Shown here: one piece after another, positions 1 to 5,630 of the stretch
Layout of the letters: each line of letters starts with the position of its first letter
Position numbering within the stretch: position 1 is the first letter of the stretch
Assembly (NCBI GenBank): GCA_900555745.1
Contig: USMH01000074.1
Location: 1-5,630, forward strand
Direction of reading: 5' to 3'
Length of the DNA: 5,630 bases
Source of the DNA: an uncultured Collinsella sp.
GTDB taxonomy: Bacteria; Actinomycetota; Coriobacteriia; Coriobacteriales; Coriobacteriaceae
The notes under the pieces: model-generated
What the model was told of the DNA's origin: nothing
Databases searched by the model: none
The model's input: the letters and a program-made list of their open reading frames with translations, nothing else
Program-made: the position numbers and the translations under genes

Positions 1-364
1 CGAGCTCTTCCAAATGCTCAAGATCGTCCATAAAGCGCGCCATGGTGTCCTTTTGGCGCAGCTTGATAAGCGTATTGCAGTAGTTCACCGCCACGCCCGT
101 AAGCATGGCGATATAGAAGATACTGATGACGCTTAGGATAACGGTAATGCCGCGGGCAACCGGCGTTTCAGCGGGGATATCGCCAAAGCCAATCGTCGAG
201 ACCGTCTCAAAGCTAAACCAGAGACCATCGCCAAACGTGAGGGTCGTGGGCTCGGACAGCCAGACAGCCGTCGAGCAAAGCAGATAGAAAATAAGAAACA
301 GGCCCGTAATGCGTGCAAAGCCAGCCTGTCGCAGCACATCGGCAAGCGTCCTGAGCTTTTTCAT
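1..364 (-). CDS. Two-TM potassium channel family protein (partial, C-terminus beyond left edge)
   Basis: This reading frame starts with ATG at 364-362 and stays open to the left edge, giving 121 residues. It begins MKKLRTLADV. A hydrophobic helix at about residues 17-36 is followed by a pore helix and the selectivity filter T57-I-G-F-G-D62, then by a second hydrophobic helix at about 70-95. After this comes a charged cytoplasmic tail (KLRQKDTMARFMDDLEHLEE) that runs out of the window. The TM-pore-TM order and the TxGxGD filter are those of the Ion_trans_2 (KcsA-like) potassium channels of the inner membrane, which pass K+ as tetramers. The filter has Ile and Phe where KcsA has Val and Tyr, a variant tolerated in the family. 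The start is supported by a purine-rich Shine-Dalgarno just upstream. The gene is divergent from the hybrid kinase to its right. The fold call is firm; ion specificity and gating (ligand, RCK domain or none) cannot be seen because the C-terminus is missing. Confidence 0.88.
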   Translation of the reverse strand, partial: MKKLRTLADVLRQAGFARITGLFLIFYLLCSTAVWLSEPTTLTFGDGLWFSFETVSTIGFGDIPAETPVARGITVILSVISIFYIAMLTGVAVNYCNTLIKLRQKDTMARFMDDLEHLEEL

Positions 365-369
365 CGCGA

Positions 370-377
370 CCCCTTCC
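370..377 (-). promoter_or_regulatory. Ribosome binding site of the potassium channel gene
   Basis: On the minus strand the sequence GGAAGGGG lies five bases before the ATG at 364. It pairs well with the 16S rRNA 3' end and supports that start codon. Confidence 0.65.
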
Positions 378-432
378 ACGGACAACCAATCACGTTCGCT
401 CGGTATTGTCCCACGCCTCCCCAGCAAACGGA

Positions 433-492
433 ACTAGTCATTGGGGACGTTCTTAAATGACCAGTCAAACAAGAACGTCCCCAATGACTAGT
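433..492. repeat. Perfect 22-bp inverted repeat, REP/BIME-like palindrome
   Basis: The left arm at 433-454 (core TCATTGGGGACGTTCTT) is the exact reverse complement of the right arm at 471-492 (core AAGAACGTCCCCAATGA), around a 16-base spacer at 455-470. The arms begin and end with the palindrome ACTAGT. The structure lies between two divergent genes and has no T-run on either side, so it does not look like a terminator. GGGGAC-bearing palindromes of this kind occur as dispersed intergenic repeats, in some genomes mobilised by REP-associated Y1 transposases (RAYTs). That assignment is an inference: no transposase is present here and the copy number elsewhere is unknown. Confidence 0.75.
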
Positions 493-516
493 CGTTTAAG
501 AACGTCCCCGATGACT
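471..516 (+). repeat. Direct repeat of the palindrome arm (27-base period)
   Basis: The 19-base segment at 471-489, beginning AAGAACGTCCCC, recurs at 498-516 with a single change (A to G just after CCCC). The copies start 27 bases apart. Together with the left inverted arm this makes three copies of one sequence in 84 bases. The 16-base spacer at 455-470 also carries an AATGACCAGTC resembling the AATGACTAGTC of the right arm, which suggests the cluster grew by duplication or nested insertion. Confidence 0.7.
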
Positions 517-575
517 GCCGGGCGGGAGCGTTTAGCGGTACAGCTGCCGACTGGGCAGGCTGAGCTGGTATCCTT

Positions 576-3413
576 ATGCGGTATTGTCTCGATTCGTTAG
601 GATTGCATGTGAGAGCTGCCACTGTCCTTCGTTCAGTTATATGTCGCGCCCTGGCCATTGTGCTTGCCGCGCTTGCCGCACTGAGTTCCATCGCGCCTGT
701 CCAGGCTTTTGCCGATGACTCTAGTCAGCCAGTCAAGACGGTCCGCGTCGGCTGGCTCGTCAACAACGAGGGCTTCCAGAACGGCACCCCCGGCGAGCGT
801 CTCTCGGGATGGGGTTACGAGTACCTCCAGACCCTGTCGTACTACACGCCCGGCTGGCGGTACGAATACGTCTCCGGCACCTTCACTGAGCTTATGGACA
901 TGCTCGAGGCAGGCGAGATCGACCTCATGCCCAACATCTCCTACTCCGAGGAACGCGCCCAAAAGCTGCTCTTTTCCTCGAACCCCGAGGGCACCGAGCG
1001 CTACTACATCTACGCCAGGCCCGACCGTGACGACCTGGCCAAGGGTGACCCTCAAGCACTCCAGGGTCTCACCATCGGTTACAACTCCGGTGTTATGCAA
1101 ACCATCGTCGGCCAGCAGTGGCTCGCCAACGAGGGAATCGCCTGCACATACAGGGAGTATGACGGAGGCTCCGTTCTCTTTGACGCGCTCGCAAACGGCG
1201 AGGTCGACGCCATCATCATGAACGACACCATTTCGTCGCCCGAGGCGTCGCCCATGTTCTACGTCGGTTCGAGCGACTACTACTTTGCCGTTCCCAAAAG
1301 CCGCCCCGACCTGATGGACAACATCAACTCCGCAATGGCGGCAATCAACCGCGTCAACCCCCGCTATAACGACGAGGTCAAATCGAACTATTCAGCGCAA
1401 AACAGCGGATCATCCTCGCTCACCGGCGATGAGCGCGCCTGGCTCAAGGCGAACAACAACACCATCACGCTCGGCTACATTACGGGCAAACTCCCCTACT
1501 GCAACGAAGACGAAGACGGCAAAATGGAAGGCTCGCTCGCATCGCTTGCGACGACGTTGCACGATAAATTTGGCATTACGGTCGAAACCGTCGCCTTTGA
1601 TAGCTACAAGATGATGTCAAAGGCCCTGTCAAAGGGAAGCATAGACGTCGCGCTGCCGGTATACCGAGATTACTGGTTTGCCGAGCAATCAGGCGTTGTG
1701 CAGTCGGTATCGTTGGGGACCATATCCCTCACCGCCATCCACAGCGGAAGCAACCTGAACAAAGATCTTCAGAACATCGCCTGTACCAAATCATCGTTTA
1801 TCAACCGAAACGTACTTGAAAGTCTGTTCCCCACAGCGACCGTGACCGAATACCGATCCGACGATGAAGCGTTCGACGCCCTCAGGAGGGGAACGGCGCG
1901 CTGCGTCGTCGCTCCCAGTTCACGCGTAAAAACCCTCGGCGATCGTTATGATCTCGAGGACTGCGAGACGGTCGAGCTCCCTGACACCTGCGAGCTCTCG
2001 TGCTGGATTTCGCGCGGAAAGCCCGAGCTGCTGGGAATCATCAACAAGGGCATCATCAATGCCGGAGAATCGCTCTCCGCAAGCAATTACTCCTCTACGT
2101 CGTACACGGCCCAGGAATCCAACACGCTTCAATTCCTTTATCGCAACCGCACCGCCGTTGCCTCCACCCTCATCGGTATGTTGTCGGTCAGCATCGTCCT
2201 GCTCATCTGGGCGCTCGTGCGCGCTCGAACCGAGCGCGAAAAAGCCGACGCCGCCAACGCCGCTAAGACGGCATTCCTCACGCGCATGAGCCACGACATC
2301 CGTACGCCGCTCAACGGCATCCTGGGCCTTATCGATATCGAGGAATTGAAGGAAGGCGATATCCAGGTCGCCCGCGAAAGCCGCGCCAAGGCTCGTGTTG
2401 CCGCCAATCACCTGCTCTCGCTGATTAACGACATCCTCGAGATGGGCAAAATCGAAGACCGCAAGATAACACTGGAACATGCGCCTTTTAACCTCAAAGA
2501 GCTCTGTGACGATACGCTGGTTCTGTGCAAGCTCCGCGCATCCGATAACGGCATCACCATGCAGGACAATAGTCTGCCATACACCACGGGGCCATACATG
2601 GTCGGCAGTCCCACCCATATCCGACAGATCATGATCAACCTGTTAGACAACAGCATTAAGTACAACAAGCACGGCGGCTCCGTCACCTTTAGCTCAAAGA
2701 CCAAGCCACTCGATAACGGGCGCGCGCTCTTTTGCTTTAGCGTTTCGGATACCGGCATTGGCATGACTTCCAAGTTTTTAAAGCATATCTATGAGCCGTT
2801 TGCCCAAGAAGGTAACGATGCGCGTAGCAAGTTCCAAGGAACCGGCATGGGCATGCCAATCGTCAAGTCGCTTATTGAACTGATGGGCGGCACCATCGAA
2901 GTCACCAGCGAGCTCCATGCGGGCACCTCGTTCTACGTGGAGATTCCGCTCGATATCGACAAGAACCCCCAGGCGCGGGCGAATACGGTCGAGGGGGCGC
3001 TCGACTGCTCGCTCGCCGACATGAACGTACTGCTCGCCGAAGACAACGAATTGAATGCCGAGATTGCCCAGGCGCTGCTAGAATCCGAGGGCGTCGTGGT
3101 CACCCGCGCCGCCAACGGCAACGAAGTCGTCGATCTGTACCTATCGCATCCCGCCGGCAGCTTCGATGCGATCCTGATGGACATTATGATGCCGGACATG
3201 GACGGTTACGAGGCAACCCGCGCGATTCGCCTGAGCGAGAAGGTCGATGCAGCCGATATCCCCATCATCGCGCTCACCGCCAATGCCTTTGCCGAGGACG
3301 CCAAGGCGGCACACGACGCCGGCATGAACGCCCATCTATCCAAACCGCTCGACTTTAACAAGCTCAAAAACATACTCGCCCGCATCAAGAAAAACGGATC
3401 CGTTTCGCTATAG
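576..3413 (+). CDS. Hybrid sensor histidine kinase with tandem periplasmic SBP_bac_3 domains (BvgS/EvgS-like)
   Basis: A 945-residue membrane kinase, numbered from the ATG at 576; an in-frame stop at 561 limits the start, and GTG 609 is a better-supported alternative. A signal peptide ends near AFA|DD (46/47). Two family-3 solute-binding-like domains follow: about 53-275, with the typical ELMDMLEAGEIDLMPN and SEER motifs, and about 285-515. One membrane helix spans about 526-549. The cytoplasmic half has HisKA with phospho-acceptor H573 (SHDIRTPLNG), HATPase with N box around N688/N692, G1 DTGIGM 725-730, F box YEPF 739-742 and G2 GTGMGM 755-760, and a receiver domain with E822/D823, phospho-acceptor D869 (LMDIMMP), T901 and K923. 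All catalytic residues are present, so it should be active. The family senses small molecules through the Venus-flytrap domains and relays phosphate His to Asp. There is no HPt domain, so the next relay protein is unknown. The ligand cannot be read from the sequence; amino acids or similar solutes are only a guess. Confidence 0.93.
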   Translation: MRYCLDSLGLHVRAATVLRSVICRALAIVLAALAALSSIAPVQAFADDSSQPVKTVRVGWLVNNEGFQNGTPGERLSGWGYEYLQTLSYYTPGWRYEYVSGTFTELMDMLEAGEIDLMPNISYSEERAQKLLFSSNPEGTERYYIYARPDRDDLAKGDPQALQGLTIGYNSGVMQTIVGQQWLANEGIACTYREYDGGSVLFDALANGEVDAIIMNDTISSPEASPMFYVGSSDYYFAVPKSRPDLMDNINSAMAAINRVNPRYNDEVKSNYSAQNSGSSSLTGDERAWLKANNNTITLGYITGKLPYCNEDEDGKMEGSLASLATTLHDKFGITVETVAFDSYKMMSKALSKGSIDVALPVYRDYWFAEQSGVVQSVSLGTISLTAIHSGSNLNKDLQNIACTKSSFINRNVLESLFPTATVTEYRSDDEAFDALRRGTARCVVAPSSRVKTLGDRYDLEDCETVELPDTCELSCWISRGKPELLGIINKGIINAGESLSASNYSSTSYTAQESNTLQFLYRNRTAVASTLIGMLSVSIVLLIWALVRARTEREKADAANAAKTAFLTRMSHDIRTPLNGILGLIDIEELKEGDIQVARESRAKARVAANHLLSLINDILEMGKIEDRKITLEHAPFNLKELCDDTLVLCKLRASDNGITMQDNSLPYTTGPYMVGSPTHIRQIMINLLDNSIKYNKHGGSVTFSSKTKPLDNGRALFCFSVSDTGIGMTSKFLKHIYEPFAQEGNDARSKFQGTGMGMPIVKSLIELMGGTIEVTSELHAGTSFYVEIPLDIDKNPQARANTVEGALDCSLADMNVLLAEDNELNAEIAQALLESEGVVVTRAANGNEVVDLYLSHPAGSFDAILMDIMMPDMDGYEATRAIRLSEKVDAADIPIIALTANAFAEDAKAAHDAGMNAHLSKPLDFNKLKNILARIKKNGSVSL
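599..602 (+). promoter_or_regulatory. Candidate Shine-Dalgarno favouring a GTG start at 609
   Basis: AGGA at 599-602 is six bases upstream of an in-frame GTG at 609. The ATG at 576 has no comparable purine-rich sequence in front of it. A GTG start would shorten the hybrid kinase by 11 residues and give a compact 35-residue signal peptide. Confidence 0.45.
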
Positions 3414-3441
3414 TTTGTGCTCAACCACCACGCACGACCAG

Positions 3442-3449
3442 AAAGGAAG
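3442..3449 (+). promoter_or_regulatory. Ribosome binding site deciding the start of the FMN-binding protein
   Basis: AAAGGAAG lies six bases before the ATG at 3456. It favours this ATG over the in-frame GTG at 3417, which has no Shine-Dalgarno and would begin only three bases after the kinase stop codon. Confidence 0.7.
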
Positions 3450-3455
3450 CCAACG

Positions 3456-3935
3456 ATGTTTAGGCCCTTACGTCGAAAGAAACGCGCTATCACCGACGAG
3501 GAAGCGCGCAAACTGCTCGCCACCTGCAAGCGCGGCGTCTTTGCCGTCAACGGCGACGATGGCTACCCGTACGCCATTCCCGTCAACTACTTCTTTGACG
3601 CCGAGCACGACAAGATCTATTTCCATGGCGCCAAAGCCGGCCACAAGGTCGACGCACTCAAGCGCGATGACAAGGTCTGCTTTACCGTATACGGCAACGA
3701 GTGGTACCAGGACGGTGACTGGGCTCCCTACGTTATGAGCACCGTCGTCTTTGGCCGTTGTCGCCTGGCGAATGACACCCCCGCGTTTATCGAGGACAAA
3801 GTCCGCCAGCTCGCCCTTAAGTACTACCCTTCTGCCGAAGAAGTCGAAGAGGAAATCGCCAAAGACATCAAGGGCGTCCAGCTCTACGAGATTTCGATTG
3901 AGCATCTTTGCGGCAAGCAGATTCAAGAAAAGTAA
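3456..3935 (+). CDS. Pyridoxamine 5'-phosphate oxidase family protein, NimA-like FMN-binding split barrel
   Basis: A 159-residue soluble protein starting MFRPLRRKKR. The opening ITDEEARKLLATCKRGVFAV (residues 12-31), followed by GYPYAIPVNY (36-45), YFHGAKAGHK (55-64) and VCFTVYG (74-80), is the typical pattern of the Pyridox_ox_2/NimA-like branch of the FMN-binding split-barrel superfamily. The length matches that family. Members are cytoplasmic homodimers that bind a flavin or related cofactor; some Nim proteins are linked to 5-nitroimidazole resistance, but most members have no proven substrate. Resistance should not be inferred from this sequence alone. The gene begins 42 bases after the hybrid kinase with no terminator between them, so co-transcription is likely. 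A hairpin follows the stop codon. The superfamily call is firm; the exact reaction is unknown. Confidence 0.87.
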   Translation: MFRPLRRKKRAITDEEARKLLATCKRGVFAVNGDDGYPYAIPVNYFFDAEHDKIYFHGAKAGHKVDALKRDDKVCFTVYGNEWYQDGDWAPYVMSTVVFGRCRLANDTPAFIEDKVRQLALKYYPSAEEVEEEIAKDIKGVQLYEISIEHLCGKQIQEK

Positions 3936-3962
3936 GCCCCTCAGCAGGCCTCATCAATAATA

Positions 3963-4002
3963 ATATGGCCCGGTTCCAACCCACCTTGGAACCGGGCCAT
4001 AT
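3963..4002. terminator. Hairpin terminator between convergent genes
   Basis: A perfect 17-bp stem (3963-3979 with 3986-4002, GC-rich centre GGCCCGGTTCC) closes a six-base loop, CCCACC. On the minus strand the stem starts two bases after the stop codon of the right-hand kinase and is followed by a T-rich tail, ATTATTATTG. It therefore fits an intrinsic terminator best in that direction. On the plus strand it lies 27 bases after the FMN-protein stop, but the tail (GCTTATGAAG) is poor. It probably serves both genes, more strongly the minus-strand one. Confidence 0.85.
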
Positions 4003-4004
4003 GC

Positions 4005-5630
4005 TTATGAAGCGTCGGCGGCGATGTGCGCTAGCGCCTCGACGAGCTCTTGCGAGCTCACAGGTTTGCTCAGGTGCGCGTTCATGCCCGCCTCACGCGA
4101 AAGCCTACGGTCGTCGGCAAAGGCGTTGGCACTCACGGCGATAATCGGCGTGGTCGCGGCATCCTCGCGATCGAGTGCTCGAATCTGACGCGTGGCCTCA
4201 AGGCCATCGATGCCAGGCATCATGATGTCCATCAACACCACGTCGTACTCGTGCGGTGCGCTCGCGGTAAACATCTCGACGGCAGACTCACCATCCTTAG
4301 CATGCGTCACGATGGCACCGGCACGGCTGAGCGTAAACTGCGCGATCTCGGCATTCAGATCGTTATCCTCTACGAGCAAAACGCGCAAGCCCTGGAGCGC
4401 ATCGCCGTCTCCCGCGTCCACGCGCACAGCCTGAGGAATCTCGGAGCGCTTGCATTTCTCGAACGGCAGGCGGATGGTAAACGTCGTCCCCTGCCCCAAG
4501 ACGCTCGTAAAACTCATGGTTCCGCCCATAAGCTCGACCAACTGTTTTGCGATAGGCGCGCCCAGGCCAGTTCCCGATGAAGCGCCTTCCACCTGTTGCC
4601 CCTCACGGCAAAACGGCTCGTACAAATGCTGTTGGAACTCCTCGCTCATGCCAATACCGTTGTCGGCGATCGTGTATTCATAGACGGGAACGCCATCCAC
4701 CGGTTCCACCTCGCGGCACACCAGGCGAACATAGCCGCCCTGGCGGTTGTACTTGACGGCATTGCCGGCAATATTGAGCAACAAGCGCTTGAGGTGCGTC
4801 ACGCTCACCCGTGCATAGGGATGATCAAGCGTCTGCTGGTCGCAGATGATTGTCACCAGACGCTCCTCGGCCTGGCGCTCCAGAATATCGCGCACTTCAC
4901 AGTTGAGGGCCACCAAATTTATGGGTACGAGGTTCAGGTCGACCTGCCCGCTCTCCAGGCGACTCATATCGAGTGCCTCGTTGGCAAGGTCGAGCAGCAG
5001 TCCCGATGCCGTCCAGATCTTTGAGCGGCACTCGGTCTGCTTTTGCAGATCGTCCGCATTGGCATCGCCAACCTCGACCATGCCGCGAATGCCGTTGATG
5101 GGCGTGCGTAGATCATGGCTCATGCGGCGCAGAAACTCCGTCTTTGCAGAGTTGGCAGACGAGGCCTCACGCGCCGCCTTTGCCAGCTTGTCGCCATAGT
5201 CGCGCTCCTGCTGCAGCAAGTCCGTCAAACGTCGACGATCAGCGCGGCGACGCACCATCACAACAACGGCTATAACACCGCTGTAGAGCACCAGCACGCC
5301 GGCAGCAACAGCCGCGACGACCTCAAAGTAGCGCCGTGCCGAGGCATAGGTGTACACGTAGAACCCGCGCGCTTTTCCAAATGTGCCCAAATACCACTCG
5401 CCGTTGGAGTTGACCAGTCGGACTTTGCCGGGCAGGCATCGATCCTTAATACCGTCGACAATAAAGACATCCGTTGCGGGCAGATCGAATACGCCCAATA
5501 TGGTGGGTTCAACGGCATTGGTCGCAACGACCTTGCCATCGCTTTCGATCACGATATTGCCGCTGTCGATGGTCTCATAACCACCGAGCAGGCTCTGCAG
5601 TTTGAGCGTATTGCTTGCAACTGCCTTCGC
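4005..5630 (-). CDS. Hybrid sensor histidine kinase with extracytoplasmic sensor (partial, N-terminus beyond right edge)
   Basis: The frame is open from the right edge to the TAA at 4007-4005, giving 541 visible residues. A GTG at 5552 is in frame, but coding continues upstream without a stop, so the true start lies outside. Residues 1 to about 100 look like the membrane-proximal part of an extracytoplasmic Cache/PAS-like sensor (IESDGKVVATN, NSNGEWYLGTF). A membrane helix follows at about 104-126, then a basic and helical linker. HisKA carries H172 (SHDLRTPING). HATPase has the N box at N286/N290, G1 DNGIGM 323-328, YEPF 337-340 and G2 GTGLGA 353-358. The receiver has E421/D422, phospho-acceptor D468 (LMDIMMP), S500 and K522. 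All key residues are present, so an active His-to-Asp phosphorelay sensor is expected. No HPt domain follows. Its kinase and receiver modules closely resemble those of the plus-strand kinase in this window, but the sensor differs. The sensor family is uncertain because it is truncated. Confidence 0.9.
   Translation of the reverse strand, partial: AKAVASNTLKLQSLLGGYETIDSGNIVIESDGKVVATNAVEPTILGVFDLPATDVFIVDGIKDRCLPGKVRLVNSNGEWYLGTFGKARGFYVYTYASARRYFEVVAAVAAGVLVLYSGVIAVVVMVRRRADRRRLTDLLQQERDYGDKLAKAAREASSANSAKTEFLRRMSHDLRTPINGIRGMVEVGDANADDLQKQTECRSKIWTASGLLLDLANEALDMSRLESGQVDLNLVPINLVALNCEVRDILERQAEERLVTIICDQQTLDHPYARVSVTHLKRLLLNIAGNAVKYNRQGGYVRLVCREVEPVDGVPVYEYTIADNGIGMSEEFQQHLYEPFCREGQQVEGASSGTGLGAPIAKQLVELMGGTMSFTSVLGQGTTFTIRLPFEKCKRSEIPQAVRVDAGDGDALQGLRVLLVEDNDLNAEIAQFTLSRAGAIVTHAKDGESAVEMFTASAPHEYDVVLMDIMMPGIDGLEATRQIRALDREDAATTPIIAVSANAFADDRRLSREAGMNAHLSKPVSSQELVEALAHIAADAS

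Larger units (their letters stand above)
365..575. other. Divergent intergenic region between channel and hybrid kinase
   Basis: This stretch of 211 bases separates two genes that point away from each other, so it should contain both promoters. I see no sigma70 pair close to consensus for either gene. The middle is occupied by a palindromic repeat cluster, described separately. A weak hairpin (CAGC-TGCC pairing with GGCA-GCTG, one bulged G) lies at 541-562. No convincing small ORF or RNA gene was seen. Confidence 0.6.

Noticed and set aside
433..516. A short CRISPR array or an intrinsic terminator at the repeat cluster
   Set aside because: There are only three units, one of them inverted, with no regular spacers and no cas genes, so it is not CRISPR. 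There is no T-run after either arm and both neighbouring genes point away, so a terminator role is unlikely.
541..562. A riboswitch or attenuator hairpin upstream of the plus-strand kinase
   Set aside because: The stem is only eight pairs with a bulge, has no U-run and matches no riboswitch motif I know.
1920..2618. Minus-strand open frame of 232 codons within the kinase gene
   Set aside because: It lies antisense to a gene with intact conserved kinase motifs, and its translation shows no recognisable domain. It is a product of GC-rich codon use.
3468..3926. Minus-strand open frame of 152 codons opposite the NimA-like gene
   Set aside because: The plus-strand frame carries clear family motifs and a ribosome binding site; the antisense frame has neither.
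4050..5024. Plus-strand open frames of 176 and 142 codons opposite the right-hand kinase
   Set aside because: They are antisense to the conserved receiver, HATPase and HisKA coding sequence and have no recognisable motifs.
4005..5552. A complete right-hand kinase starting at GTG 5552
   Set aside because: The frame stays open to the window edge, and the upstream residues (for example LLGGYETIDSGNI) read as part of the sensor domain, so the gene is partial and its start lies outside.

Overview
The window looks like chromosome from a fairly GC-rich gut actinobacterium of the class Coriobacteriia, with Collinsella or a close relative as my best guess. That guess rests on codon use, on the architecture of the two large hybrid histidine kinases and on a GGGGACGTTCTT-type repeat. 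It is an inference from memory, not a database match.

Layout, left to right. (1) Positions 1-364, minus strand: the N-terminal part of a small two-helix potassium channel with a TIGFGD selectivity filter, cut by the left edge. (2) Positions 365-575: a divergent intergenic region. It holds a perfect 22-bp inverted repeat plus a third, degenerate copy of the same sequence, resembling a REP/BIME-type element. A 10-bp direct repeat lies on either side of it. (3) Positions 576-3413, plus strand: a complete BvgS/EvgS-like hybrid sensor kinase with signal peptide, two periplasmic solute-binding-type domains, one membrane helix, HisKA, HATPase and a receiver domain. (4) Positions 3456-3935, plus strand: a small FMN-binding split-barrel protein of the pyridoxamine-phosphate-oxidase/NimA-like type, 42 bases behind the kinase and probably co-transcribed with it. 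(5) Positions 3963-4002: a strong 17-bp hairpin between the convergent genes, acting as a terminator. (6) Positions 4005-5630, minus strand: a second hybrid histidine kinase, cut by the right edge. Its visible part has an extracytoplasmic sensor remnant, a membrane helix, HisKA, HATPase and a receiver domain.

The two kinases are clearly paralogous in their cytoplasmic halves but have different sensor regions. Neither shows an HPt domain, and no DNA-binding response regulator lies in the window, so their output partners must be encoded elsewhere or in the unseen flanks. The window reads as signalling and membrane functions plus one small redox-type enzyme. I did not find convincing evidence for a wholly new system. 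The most unusual element is the repeat cluster in the divergent promoter region.
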